The notes: generated by a model from the sequence alone, not told the origin. Shown: positions 21,149 to 32,259, counted from the stretch's first letter. The stretch: 64,000 bases of DNA from Simmondsia chinensis (GCA_018398585.1 JAGTTD010000016.1:382001-446000); one strand, 5' to 3'. Translations and numbers: made by a program.

Positions 21149-24100
21149 ATGGCAATATCCTTCATCTTCACTGCAAATACTTGCCTATTTTCTCATCTAA
21201 GAATTGAAGCCCGGAAAAAGGGCCCAATTTTGAACAAGAGGGGCTTTTTGTTGGGCCTCACCGCCGGAATCCTCCTGTCACCGGCCGGGAAAGGTGGCGG
21301 CGCCGTCGTGAACGCCGCCGTGTTGGAGGCGGATGATGACGTGGAGCTACTAGAGAGGGTGAAGAAGGATAGGAAGAAGAGGATTGAAAGGCAGGGTATC
21401 ATCAGTTCTTCTAAGAAGGAGACAGGTTTATTTTCTTTTTCTTTTTCTTTTTCTTTTTTTTTTGGCATTATTTGGAGCTATCGGTACGAGAATTAAACGG
21501 AATTTAAGACTATGCATCAAAAATTCGTTGACTTACAAAAAATTATGTATAATTACAATGATGTCAGTAACAACTTCTTCTCGAATAATTGTAGAGTAAA
21601 AATGAGCATAATTTTGTGAATTTCTGCTTCTATTTGATGGTACTACCTGTAATAGCCGCGGCAAGGAGCATAATATATAGCAAAAAGTAATTTATAAGTC
21701 AAAAAATTGGGCGTTCAAGTAAAACATTTTGCAAAACACGTTATATGGATATTTAATTTAGGTTTAAGTATGATTAATTTCAACTTGTTGTTTCGGGAAA
21801 AATGTGAATAGGTGTTATAAAACGCGTATTATACTGATAACATAAAAAAAATGCATATTTTACCGTATTTTTAATAATTATTCGTAAACGCCTTTTTAAA
21901 TGTTAAAATACGTATACATGTTTAAAACGCCAATTACACGCGTATTATAATAGCTATGTTTTGAGCTGACCCCATGGAGATTGTACCTTAAATTGGATTA
22001 AAACTTGGTTTTTGAGTTGAATTTTGATCTAAATTTCTATGCCCACTTCCTCGAATTCACAAATTGATTGTTCTTCTGAATATAATTCATAGAAACCTTA
22101 AAGCGTTAGGTTTGGTGTAATGAATAAGCTATTCAGTTCCGAGGCATGAGGTTTTGGGTTCGAAACTCATCTCTCCTTTCCCAATTATTGGTGGCTCTAT
22201 TTAGAGCAGCGTTGTATATAAAAAAAGGGAATTTGTCACGTAGATCCTCTCATGTTTGAGCATTTAATATATACAGTGAGATGTTCTAAGATTCGAAAAC
22301 TTTTCGCTCATGTATCCTGAAGTGCACAAATTTTATCAATTAAGTATCATCTAAGCAAATTAGTGGTTAGGCATGATAAGCTTAACGAGCTGAGTTTGAA
22401 CAAAGAGTGTTGGACCCGTTAATGTTTGCAAACAATCTGATAAGGATCTTGTTAAAAGCTCATTAGGAGCTCTTCGTTACGCGCTTAGGGCTCATTAGGA
22501 GCTTTTTTAACGGTTGATATTAACTTGAAACTGGTTTGACAATGGCTGTATAGTAATTCGAATAGCTCACCTAAATAATGAGCTTGAGGGGATAGTAAGC
22601 CCAACTTGATTATGAGCTTGACTCGACTCCACTAGGTTAATGAGCTAAACATTGATTACACTAATATCTTATTACTATGTTTTTAGAAAAAGGTTGCGAA
22701 TCTCAATAAAATCTTTGCTCAAACTTAGGCTTGCTAAGCTATTGAGCTCGAGGTCGAACAAGAGTTGCTTGACTCAACTCTGTTAATTGCTCCCCTAGTA
22801 CCAATGAAGCAACGTTTGCATTTATTTTCATGTTTTGGCACTAATGGAAAACCTATAACGATTCAACCTAACACAATCTCAACACAACCCACGAAAGTGG
22901 AAAGTCCCGATAATAGATCACATGAATACCAATCTAAGTTAACTGCTTTTCATTCCTTAGAGTAAAAGCAACATTCCCAGTGCCCTAAAGACTCCAGCCT
23001 AAGCAGGGTTTGGGGGGTGGATGTATGCAGCCTTCCCTCTTCAAGGTCTGTTTCCGAGAACCCCCAACCTGAGGGGTGCAACACGAGGACTTCCCGAGAG
23101 GTCACTCATCTTGGTACTACTCTCACCCAAGCACGCTTAACTTCGGAGTTTTAATGGGATCCCGTGCTTGCATGTTGGTACCCTCTTAGGCACTTTTCAT
23201 TCCTTAAGAGTCCCTACAATAACCATCACAGTCTCTACATCATGGAAACGTCATTACAAATTGCAGTGATCATGTTTTGTTTCTCTTTAGGGAAAACAAG
23301 CTACTTTTAAGCCTTATGTTTACACAAACTTAAATGAATAATCATACAATTATTCTATCTAACACTCCGCACATAGTTTGTCATATATTTATGATCATGT
23401 TTAGATGAATAAAATACAGTATATATGTATTTCGAGGATCATTACACAAGGTACCTCTTATACAATGGCCATCTGCATAATAGTTAACTCAAAATCTCAA
23501 TTGGAATACAATTAGATCATGTAAAAGAACCAACTATCCCAAAGCGTAAGTTGATGGGTGAAGGCCCGTAAATGATTCTATACTCTAACATTGGGCTTGA
23601 AATATAAATAGTGCATAGACCCTTTTCATACCTTGTGTTAGAATTATATTAATATTAAGAGTGGAGACTCATGTTAAGGCAACACAGAACTACTAAATTT
23701 TATGTAGTGATTAAGTTATCAATCCCGAAGTATCAGGTCTTGGGTTCAAAACTCATCTCCCTCCTCCCTCAGATACTGATGGCGTTATTTATAACAATGT
23801 TATATCTTTTGTTTTTTAAAGTTTGTGACCATGATCTGTTGGATTTCGTATAGTGTTTAAACTACCCACCTTTCAAGCATGAGTTCTCGAGTTCGAAACT
23901 CATCTTCGCCCTCTTTTAGATGTTAGTGGCTCTTATTAGGATATTATTATACCTTCTTACCATCTGATACAAGAACTGTTTCATACTCTAACCAATAACA
24001 ATCTTCTCTAATGGAACACAATCCCCTCGGTATCATCTCATATTTTATTTTTATCTTTATCGTCGTGGATCCATATTCGTATCGAATTTGACTAGTATGA

Positions 24101-25845
24101 ACAATGATGAACAGGTTACTTGCAAGAGCTGGTATACAAGTTGAGTGAAGTGGGAGAAGCAATTGAGAAGAATGATCTAAGTACTGCCAGTTCTGTACTT
24201 GGTCGTAGCACTGACACTGATTGGATTAAAAAGGCCAATTCTGCCTTCATCAAGGCGAGCTTCTTTTCTTGAGGAAAAAAAAAAGTATTATTTTAGAAAA
24301 GAAACACTGTTCTTTTCAGATTTTAAGGGTGTTTGGCTTGAAAGGAAAAGTGTTTTTATATAGAAATAGAAGTTGTTTTCTGCTTTTAAGTGGAAGCAGG
24401 AAAACAATGCTTCTTCTGTAAAGTAAAAGCAAAAACAAAACCTGGAAGCTTTTTAAATAAAAATGCTACTATTAATGACACTATTTATAAAAGTGTTTCT
24501 GCAAAAAGTTACTATGAAAAAATAGTTTATTCACTATTTGGTCCCAAACAGGCCAGAAGGAAATAATACTTAGTATGTATAGACAGTGATATATACATTA
24601 AGAAGATTATTGGTGTATGATATGATGAAAATTCTCTAATTGCCCTCGATTGATTCTTGTTCGTTTTCCAAAACATCGAGATTTTTTATTTCTCTAAAAT
24701 GCAATTCCCTTGTAAGGTATTTTTGCCAACCTGCATATGATTCATATTTCAAGATCTAAGTGTTTTCGGAATGCCCTTATTAAAACAGCTGAGCTCGAGT
24801 CCTGAGGAGAAGGCGGAGGTCGATGTATTTAACTCCTCAATGTCGAACTTGATATCGTTTGGTAAGGCACTCTTTAAGACTTCATCTTCTACTCCGTTTG
24901 TTTTTCTAACAATGTTCATTCTGATTCGATTTATAATTTACTGTTGTCAAGGAACCAATTATCCAAAAACTTAAGATAATTGTATATCTAACACGATGCC
25001 TTATGGGAATGTTGATTGAACTCTAAACTATGGATATTGCATAAACCCACTTCATGTCGCGTGAGTAAATGATACTAATATGAAGATTGCGAGGTGGTGA
25101 AAATCGAGCTCGAAATCTCACTTTGAAAATGCTCCGATGATACCTTATCCAAAAGTGCAAACTGTTAGATGAAGATCATTTAAGATGTTAGAATATAAAA
25201 CCATTAATGACCTTGATATATCAATTTAAGCTTTTCGAACAGTTGATGCTTTGACATGGAATTAAAGTCTTGTTGACCGAGGGGTCACAAGTTTGAATTC
25301 AACATGCAAATATTAATATATTTCAAGCATAAGTATGGGTAGGTTTGTGAATAATTCATGCTTCAAGTCCAATGGACATTTGCATGAGGGGGCACATTAG
25401 AGTATAAAACCACTTCTAAACCTTCACTCATCAGCTTAAGCCCGGGCCAATCCTGAAATTTTCGAGGCCCCAAGCAAAAATTTCAAATGGGGCCTTCATA
25501 TATGAAAAACTATACAAATTCTAATCACAAAACTTAGTAATATTAACAATTGATACTATAAAAATCACAACTCCAAAACTTCACGGGCCCCTAAAATTCA
25601 GGGGCCTCAAGTGGTTGCTTTTATCTCTTGAGGGTATGTCCAACCATGGCTTAAGCTTCTAGGACAGTTAGTTCCTTGACATAAATGTTTTACATTAAAA
25701 GATCGTTTTAGCTTTGTATTAATTCATCGTTGCAGTTGTTCAAAAGGACGTAGAATCATCGAAAATAGCATTCGTGTCATCGGCAAGCGCGTTCGAGAAA
25801 TGGACAGCACTCACAGGGCTGGGTGAACAACTCAAGGGACTTTGA
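21149..25845 (+). CDS. MPH2: Thylakoid lumen 16.5-kDa protein, MPH2-like (4 exons, 199 aa)
   Basis: Exons 21149-21425, 24115-24254, 24789-24861, 25736-25845 sum to 600 nt in one frame. The first 56 residues look like a two-part chloroplast/thylakoid transit peptide: a basic stromal part, then K30-R31, a hydrophobic stretch (FLLGLTAGILL) and a V-N-A cleavage-type site before AVLEADDD. The mature part of about 143 residues would be near 16 kDa. Motifs VLEADDDVELLERVKKD, ELVYKLSEVGEAIEKNDL, LSSSPEEKAEVDVFNSS and AFEKWTALTGLGEQLKGL fit the Arabidopsis lumen protein that maintains PSII under fluctuating light. The exon 2 donor is AAG/GCGAGC, a GC rather than GT donor. The introns hold a TRIM, SINEs and a 5S-SINE. 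The family assignment is from memory of the homologue. Confidence 0.8.
22101..22230 (+). mobile_element. tRNA-derived SINE (GGTTCGAAACTCATC family), copy 1
   Basis: A-box-like GGTTTGGTGTAATGAATAAG, B box TTGGGTTCGAAACTCATC, then GGTGGCTCTATTTA and an A-rich tail. Same family as 23688-23820, 23848-23945 and 50589-50705. In intron 1 of the lumen-protein gene. Confidence 0.6.
22370..22800. repeat. GAGCTC-rich interspersed repeat
   Basis: CTTAACGAGCTGAG, GAGCTCTT and TTGAGCTCGAGGTCGAAC-like words, as at 31834-32246 and 51000-51500. The ends are not sharp. Confidence 0.45.
22964..23192 (-). mobile_element. 5S-rRNA-derived SINE, copy c
   Basis: Minus orientation, in intron 1 of the lumen-protein gene. 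The plus strand shows the LINE-shared end (CCCAGTGCCCTAAAGACTCC), then ACACGAGGACTTCCCGAGAG, CTACTCTCACCCAAGCACGC and TTAACTTCGGAGTTTTAATG. A TSD of 18/19 bp flanks it (22946-22963, 23193-23211; one-base indel). Confidence 0.9.
23525..23668 (-). mobile_element. Internally deleted TRIM copy
   Basis: LTR-like AACCAACTATCCCAAAGCGT...TATACTCTAACA, then shortened internal motifs (GGCTTGAAATATAAATAGTG, CTTGTGTTAG). Relative of the complete TRIM at 61072-61364. Confidence 0.55.
23688..23820 (+). mobile_element. tRNA-derived SINE (GGTTCGAAACTCATC family), copy 2
   Basis: TATGTAGTGATTAAGTTATC and TTGGGTTCAAAACTCATCTC with GATACTGATGGCGTTATTTA at the 3' side. Confidence 0.55.
23848..23945 (+). mobile_element. 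tRNA-derived SINE (GGTTCGAAACTCATC family), copy 3
   Basis: GTATAGTGTTTAAACTACCC, TCGAGTTCGAAACTCATCTT and TAGTGGCTCTTATTAGG. Immediately downstream of copy 2. Confidence 0.55.
24255..24788 (+). other. GC-AG intron (intron 2 of the lumen-protein gene)
   Basis: The only frame-preserving junction that yields the conserved AFIK-LSSSPEE reading uses donor AAG/GCGAGC and acceptor AAACAG/CTGAGC. No GT lies close enough to substitute. GC-AG introns are a known minor class of U2 introns, about one percent in plants. Confidence 0.7.
24325..24558. repeat. Short TIR element in the GC-AG intron
   Basis: Starts GGGTGTTTGGCTTG and ends with inverted-type TTTGGTCCCAAACAGGCC. The interior is rich in AAAAGTG/CTTTTTA words. 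MITE-like, no coding capacity. Confidence 0.5.
25186..25681 (+). mobile_element. TRIM retrotransposon with its 3' LTR split by a MITE
   Basis: 5' LTR 25186-25256 (71 bp, starts TGTTAGAATATAAAACC, ends TTGACA). A decayed Met-tRNA primer site follows (TGGAATTAAAGTC for TGGTATCAGAGCC). A polypurine tract GAGGGGGCA precedes the 3' LTR, which runs 25395-25441 and resumes at 25657-25681. The 207-bp insert at 25442-25648 separates the two parts. In intron 3 of the lumen-protein gene. Confidence 0.78.
25442..25648. mobile_element. 207-bp hAT-like MITE nested in a TRIM LTR
   Basis: Flanked by an exact 8-bp duplication GCTTAAGC (25434-25441 and 25649-25656), the hAT hallmark. The interior has ATTTTCGAGGCCCC, CAAATGGGGCC and CGGGCCCCTAAAATTC. 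Relatives are at 35123-35330 and 38594-38715. Confidence 0.75.
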
Positions 25846-26107
25846 AGGCAATGAGAAATTCTTTTTGTTTTCCTTGTGTAGGCCAGAGAGTGATTCTTCT
25901 TGTGCTTTTTGTGTGTCATGAAATATATGACAGTTTTAAGTCGACTTTTACGAAGATATGATTCATGACAGAGCTTACTGATATACTTTGATCGTCTGTT
26001 AGGTGATTATGCAGCATTATATGCAAGCACGGGGAAAAAGAAAGAGAGCATTTTTGCCTTTCAACCTTCTTTATAATTTGGGGTAAGACTACGTATATTT
26101 TAACATC

Positions 26108-26190
26108 TCCACCCCCCCCCCCCCCCCGGGGACTCTGCTCAGGCAGGAGCCCTTAGGCACTGGGTTTGTTGTTGTTATTGTTGTGAGGCA
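26108..26190 (+). repeat. Short LINE/SINE 3' end
   Basis: A C run, then CAGGCAGGAGCCCTTAGGCAC and a TTG-repeat tail. Just the last 80 bp of the shared LINE/SINE 3' end, about 260 bp downstream of the lumen-protein stop. Confidence 0.65.
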
Positions 26191-26390
26191 GAGAAAGAGA
26201 CTATTTTCTTCTTAAGTTATTGTTACGCTGTCTTAACTATTAGATTTGTTCGATGTATGGCAAAAAGTTAGTAACTTATAACAGTAACTAATTTAATATT
26301 ATCTTTTATAATCCAGTGTTTTTCTGCCATATTATTGAGTATAAAAATTGCTACTAGAATTGGGTGTTGTAAAATTTTAATATTAAGATA

Positions 26391-26665
26391 CAACAACAAT
26401 AACAATATATCCAGTGTTTCAAGGGCTCCCACAAAAGTAAGGTTTTTTTTGTTTTTTTGGGGGGGGGGGGGGGGTGAGATGTACGTAGCCTTACCCCTTT
26501 AGGGTGATATCCTAACGAGATGCTGTTTCCGATGACCTTCAACTTGAGACACTTGAAAAGCGCAAAAGCATGAATAGCATGGAAGTATAAAAGCAAAGAG
26601 CATACAGGCATCGAGGAGTACAAATAAACACAACACCACATATCAACATAATTGCATAACATGCA
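26391..26665 (-). mobile_element. Truncated RTE-LINE 3' end with perfect TSD
   Basis: Plus strand starts CAACAACAATAACAATAT and continues through GGGCTCCCACAAAAGTAAGG and GATGCTGTTTCCGATGACC to a LINE-specific 3' UTR segment. An exact 21-bp direct repeat flanks it (26370-26390, 26666-26686). Confidence 0.88.
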
Positions 26666-26881
26666 TAAAATTTTAATATTAAGATAAAAACACAAAATGT
26701 AAACTAAGAAAAGAACACTTGGAAATTAGGAAGCATGAAAAGAATTAATCACATCAAGTATCTATTTATAATACAAAACTGAAAAGCTAAGAGTTGTAAG
26801 ATACTATCTAAGGAGTAAAAGCTCGACAAAAATTAACACCATTATTGGTGGCCGTAAATCACTTTGGCCTTACTAACTACA

Positions 26882-27077
26882 AACAAACAACAACAATAAA
26901 TCCAGTGCCTGCAAGGGCTCCCGCAAAAGCAGGGTCTGAAGGAGTAGATGTACGCAGTCTTCCCCCTTCAGGGGGCTACCCTGAAAAGAGGCTATTTTCG
27001 AGGACCCCCAACCTGAGAAGCTGGTCCGCAGCATAGAGCATGTGACCTGGTAGCGGGAGACTTGATGTTAGCATGTA
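26882..27077 (-). mobile_element. Truncated RTE-LINE 3' end with perfect TSD
   Basis: Same 3' end as the copy at 704-1530, including the LINE-specific GAGAAGCTGGTCCGCAGC block. An exact 21-bp direct repeat flanks it (26861-26881 and 27078-27098). Confidence 0.9.
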
Positions 27078-27099
27078 ACTTTGGCCTTACTAACTACAT

Positions 27100-28290
27100 A
27101 AATACAAAATACATAAAAAAAAAAAAAGAAAATATATGATGTAATTCAACAGGTATATTTAGCTGTTTTTTGTCATTCTAATTGCCAATCTGGTTTAAAA
27201 GATTAAGTCACGGCATCAAAGGATAAAGATTAAATCCAACACTCTGAAGCAATTCAAGCAACTGTTTGAGAACCTTAAAAGTAATTATAAATACATTATT
27301 TTTATTTTTTATAATGACATAAATTTTAACAATAAAAATTATTATATTTAGTATTTATATTAAAAAAATGTCGACCCCACTTAAAACATTCATTTCAGAC
27401 CAAGCCCTCTCAAATGAGTACTGCTATATGCACCATATAAGGAAGAGAAACCAAACTAGAACAAGTCCTCCACACACACAGACAAAACTGCCCTGAGGAC
27501 ATTTGAAAATTTATTTTTCAAGAAATATATGATTATATTTTTTATAAATTTGGGTTCCATGGTATTTTTTAATGGGACTAATATAAATAAAGTCATTACT
27601 ATCATGATATAAATTGCTATTATCAAAGTAAGATTATAATTATTAAGATAATTTTATAACTCTCATTATTTGCGAGTGATCTAATTACTCTGATAATAAC
27701 AATTGTTAGCTTGACTAAAATAGAGGCAAATATGCCACAAACTTGAGCACCGCATAATGCGAAGGAAGAAAACTAACCACTAATTGCGTTGATAAATAAG
27801 AGTCATACAATGCTATTATCAACATAATGTCATAGCAATCAGTCTCTATACAACAATATACCCAGTGCCTTAAGGACAATCGACCTCTATATGTCTTGTT
27901 ATTATCATAATAACAATAATTATTAATCTGATAATAACAATTCAATACAACAACAAACACATTTACACAACAAGAAAAGTAGACTACCAGATGGCGACTC
28001 CCTCGATAAAAACCAAACTTCTTATTGTTATTCAACGAAAACGAAGTTCAGGGTTGAGATGCATCTCTGAATGCAAGTTGTTTCTCTACAAAAAACAACA
28101 AAAAAAAAAAAGAGTCCAAATTAGCATCCCTTCAAGCTGTTTCTCTGATGTGCATCTTTCATCTCTCTCTTTTCCCATGCAACTTTTCTTTTAAACACGG
28201 ACTAAATCAAGCATCAGAGGGGTCTTCCATGGACACGAACCCGTAGTTTGACCTTTGTCATCTATTCGTTTCATAGAACAATCTATGGTC
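27100..28290. other. AT-rich spacer with LINE/SINE scraps
   Basis: No gene seen. A tiny piece of the shared 3' end (ACCCAGTGCCTTAAGG) lies at about 27858-27873. The rest is AT-rich DNA with runs of ATTATTA. The open frames have no recognisable features. Confidence 0.5.
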
Positions 28291-28299
28291 AGGCCCACC

Positions 28300-28580
28300 A
28301 GCAGTGTAGGATTTGTTTAATATCGTTTTGTATTTGTAATTTTTGATTTTTTTCTTTTTTAAGAAACTAAAAACTAAATTTTAAAAGCATCGGGCAGCCA
28401 AAAAAACGATCTATGGTCAAGCCCACCAGCAGTGTTTCTTTGTTTTTACTTTTTGTTTTCAAAACTAGCAAAATCGGGCAGCCAAAAAAATAATAGATAC
28501 CAGAAAACATCGTTTTCAAGTAGTCTTTAGTTTCTGAACATCCAAACGACATACAAAAAACGATACCAATCTAGGCATTT
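28300..28580. repeat. MITE-like repeat with an internal duplication
   Basis: A segment with AGCCCACCAGCAGTG occurs at about 28291-28306 and again at 28419-28434. ATCGGGCAGCCAAAAAAA also occurs twice. It ends ACGATACCAATC. Lies just downstream of the TPR-like gene (which is on the minus strand). Confidence 0.5.
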
Positions 28581-28818
28581 TCGCCCTTGGAAGATCTAAA
28601 GAGCGCCGCTGCACTTATTCCCACTAAACAAGGTTTCCTTTTTTCCTCTGCTCTATACGACCTAACAGTCTTCTCGGATTTCCCTCTCCGCAGCTTGCCA
28701 TGACAATGCTAACTTCCATTAAGTCACCTCTTCTTAAGTCTCTACGAAAATGACAATGACCGGTACATTAGCAGTCATCAATACACGAAAAAGGCAAGAG
28801 GCTCGAAGGGGTCAAGCT

Positions 28819-31462
28819 CTAAGAAGCAGCAGCTAGAGGAGGAGGTGACGGATGGACTCCATGGAAGAAACCAGATGGAGTAGCTTCCATGCTCCTCTCC
28901 TTTTCTTCTTCTCCGTCATCTTCTTCCGCATCCCATAGGAAATGTGCATATGATGCTAACACGTAGCTGCATATCGAAGAACAACAACCATTTTCTCATG
29001 TTAGCAACCCCTTTAAGAATTTCGAGCAAATTCACATCCATTTAGTTATGCATATTCGATAAACAAATATGTAACTCAGTGAGGAAGGCCAGCATCAAAG
29101 CCAAATTTTGGAAGATTAGATATACGTAGTCATACTTCAACTTTCGTGAAGAGGTTGTTCCCAAGACATTGGCTCTACTTAGTTTAATGGAGAACATTTT
29201 TCCTAGGAAAATTCTTCATCAAAATTTGTCTTCATAGCTAAAGAAAATTATGTCATTAAATTTGCATGCGGTTCACGCTTGACCAAGACGAGGTTGAAGT
29301 GAAACATATGACGTGAAATTATGACAAAAAAGTTTTCCCCTCTCTAAAAGAAAATATTTTCCTCTTTCATTAAGGGGAGTCAGTTTGGCCTCAATAGAAT
29401 AAAACATTTTCCGTATTTGTGATTGTTGTTATGATGTTATGCAAAAAAACAATACAATCAAGACACAAAATGTTTTCCATCAAAACCAAAAGAGCCTTAG
29501 CTCGATTTGGTTGGACGAAATTGTCACACAAAATATTTCTCCTTTGACATATATTTAACTAAAAATAGTTTTGCTTCAAATTTGTTGTATCTAGTTTCCG
29601 AAAAAAGAAAACATTGCATAATCTTATATGGGGCTAAAATTTAACACATTCAGAGTTGGACTCTAACAGGAAACACACAAGGCTTGGAGGATCCAAACTA
29701 ATGCAGAAGAATTTGACTACTTCTCTCCTGGAGGTCAATTTTTGTCATGTAATGGAAGACGAGGCTTCCCTTAAAATTATTTTGCTTGTCATTCAAGCAA
29801 ACTTATGCTAATAACAGGATGAAAGACGACTTTCTTTCAACCGCAACTCCTATCAACAACAACAACTACTCAATGCCTCCTAAGAGGCTCCCGATACGAC
29901 AGCATGGGGGTAAGATGTATGCGGTCTTACTCTTACAAAGTGCTACCCTGAAGGAAGATTATTACCGAAAGGCACACAACTAAGTCAAAATGGAGAAACA
30001 AAGCAATTTTACTAACCGCACCATGTCCATGACATGATTCAAAATCATATTCTGTTTTTGTTTTCATAAATGGAACACAAGTATGAAATGGGTATTCATA
30101 CCAGTCATCAGGGGAGGCCTTAAGAGCCTGATCGAAGTAACCCTCAGCACGCGAAGCGTCATTCTGGGTCTCCCAAATCAAGTCGGCATAGAGTGACAAC
30201 ACATTTGCATCACCAGGGTTTGCTAATATTGCTCTTCCACAATACTCTTCTGCTTTTTCATGATCTCCTTTTACCTGTTTTAACCATATTCATAATCTCA
30301 AAGAATCAATATCAACACAATAATTGAAAGGAACCCGAAGTCAAACCACAAAACATAGCAAAAAGATTATCAAACATGTTGATTCAGTTTGCAAGAAAAG
30401 CTAAATCTTGTTGGGTTTGAGTCAAAAGTAAACCGTATCAAGGTGTGTTATGTGATTTCTCCCAATAACTTCATGTAGTGTTCAAATTAGCGGTATAAAT
30501 AACCTGCGATGGTTCGCCATAAAACTCAAAACGCTCAGCTCGCCTTAAGCTCCTAGACTTGCGATTTGAATGAGCTTATCTTAATACAATTTATCAATGC
30601 CCAATTAAGCCAAGGTCAAGCCTAAATGAGCCAATCTCGGGCCTAAACAAGAGCAGACAAGCTCACACCAAGTTCAATAGAACCTAAATAAAACGAGCTT
30701 AGCTTAAAGCTGCCCGAGCTGGGTTACAGGTTACAGCTCAACCAAGCCAAGGCAAACCCGAATCTATGGCAAACCAACTTAAGTTTGAAGTTTCCAAGGT
30801 CAACAAGCTTCAAGTCCAACCCAAATGAGAATTGAAGGAGTTTCTTTTACCTCTTTTAAAAACCTAGCATAATTGCTAAGAATAAGAGAATTCCCGGGAT
30901 TATCTTCAATCATCTTCTCGTAGTACGCTTCCGTACTCCAATCCCATCTCCCATAGCCCCCACCACACCCTCCACCGCCACCGCCGCCGCCGCCGCCGCT
31001 GCCGCACCACCTCCCTCGGCCATCACCGCCACCGCTCACCGGCAACGCCCACTCTCTCTCCTCCGTCACTACACACCCCACCTCCTCTTCCACTCTCTCT
31101 CCTAACCTACTACACGTCAGCAACTTCCTCATCTCCTCCACTTCCTCTGTCTCTCTTTCTCTCTCCTCCACCAGCCCCCCGTCGAAGGGCTTCCGCTTCG
31201 GCGCCACCCCCGATGACGACAAATGGCGGAGATCGGACTCTGACCGTGCCCGATTCATCTTGCGAACCGGGTCGGACCCATTAAACGACGTCGTGAGGGA
31301 GATGGATCTGGATTTAGAGATTTGGTGGCAAAATTCGGGTTCTGGCGATGAGCAATTAGAAATTGAATGCGAATGCGAATTGGTATTAGAATTGTGGATC
31401 AGCGAATTCAAAATCGGGGTTGATGCGCTACGTAGTAGCATGATTGGAACCCTAGAAATCAC
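28819..31462 (-). CDS. TPR-like protein of unknown function (3 exons, 303-310 aa)
   Basis: Minus-strand exons: 31462-30851, 30274-30102, 28966-28819, all GT-AG and in frame. Two starts are possible: 31462 (310 aa) or 31441 (303 aa). I prefer 31441 because plant homologues usually begin with MLLRSxSTP. Residues 1-150 are Ser- and acidic-rich and low complexity, then a ten-glycine run. The C-terminal half has three degenerate tetratricopeptide helices: [40 protein letters not shown] and [20 protein letters not shown], ending in an acidic [13 protein letters not shown] tail. Such proteins are widespread in land plants without an agreed biochemical role. Intron 1 holds a GAGCTC-rich repeat, and intron 2 holds a LINE end and a MITE. 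Confidence 0.85.
29270..29510. repeat. MITE-like repeat (GTTTTCC family)
   Basis: Contains GAGGTTGAAGTGAAACATATGAC, then TATTTTCCTCTTTCATTAAGGGGAGTC, and ends TGTTTTCCATCAAAACC (motifs abbreviated to key words: AGGTTGAA, AAGGGGAGTC, TTTTCCATC). Closest relative: 51645-51856. In intron 2 of the TPR-like gene. Confidence 0.55.
29855..29985 (-). repeat. Truncated LINE/SINE 3' end
   Basis: CAACAACAACAACTACTCAA, then GGCTCCCGATACGAC and GGTAAGATGTATGCGGTC. A diverged 130-bp 3' end in intron 2 of the TPR-like gene. Confidence 0.65.
30489..30830. repeat. GAGCTC-rich interspersed repeat
   Basis: In intron 1 of the TPR-like gene. AGCTCGCCTTAAGCTCC, CAAGCCTAAATGAGCC and AAACGAGCTTAGC words; diverged ends. 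Confidence 0.5.
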
Positions 31463-31556
31463 CGAATTGTGTTACAGGAAAGGGCAGAAAGGTGAGATTT
31501 TTTTGGGTGAGACTTTTAGCTGTTCATGGAGACAGAGAGAAAGAGAGATACGAGGA

Positions 31557-31564
31557 TATTTATA
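31557..31564 (-). promoter_or_regulatory. Probable TATA box of the TPR-like gene
   Basis: TATAAATA on the minus strand, about 95-120 bp upstream of the start codon. A CT-rich leader (GAGAGA on plus, 31530-31550) follows it. Confidence 0.6.
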
Positions 31565-31833
31565 AGGGGAAGAGATATGATTAAATAAGGAGATGAAATC
31601 TGGGCCGTTGATTCTGCACGCAATCATATCAAACCTTTTAGAGGGTTATCGATTTGAGAATCTGTGGTTCATATAATTTAGCTTTTAATTTATGGGTTTG
31701 TCTACCACGTAGGTTAACGATATATGTTAAGGTATATTAATTATATTATATTTATTATTATATAGTGATTTTTTCCTTATAATTCTAATGAAAATTTCTT
31801 AGTAAATTCATACATAGAATTATTAGCAAGTTA

Positions 31834-32246
31834 TTAGGGCTCGATAGCTTGTTGAGTAATATTTGAACAGGATTGATGAGCTTAATCTGTCAAATTTGAA
31901 CATGGAGTGTTTTGTTTGTTAACATTTTACTAACAGTTTGATAAGGATTAGATAAGAGCTTGTTAAAGTTTGTTAAGAGCTTATTAAGGGTTCATAATAT
32001 CAATAGTAGCTCGTTATTAACTCAAAATAATTTACCTCGGTAGCGAGCTCAACTCAATAACAAGCTTGGCTCTATTATGTGTTGACTCAGCTCGATAACG
32101 ACGTCGAATCCACTCAATTAGACTAACGAGTCAAGTATCAAATACATTAAAACCTTATCAAACCAAGCTTGAACAAAGATTCAAAAGCTACCTTATAGAG
32201 CTCGAGTACAAAACAATAGGTATTCTGTTCGGCTCGTTTATACCCC
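31834..32246. repeat. GAGCTC-rich interspersed repeat upstream of the TPR-like gene
   Basis: Starts TTAGGGCTCGATAGC and ends CGGCTCGTTTATACCCC. Same subfamily as the copies at 1-175 and 41660-42430. Confidence 0.55.
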
Positions 32247-32259
32247 TTTATGTGTTCCA

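Noticed and set aside
21193..21468. Antisense gene opposite the lumen protein
   Set aside because: The frame is the shadow of exon 1 and a TTTTC repeat; no splice or homology support.
31260..31565. Plus-strand gene over the TPR-like exon 1
   Set aside because: It is the antisense shadow of the TPR-like coding exon and its leader.
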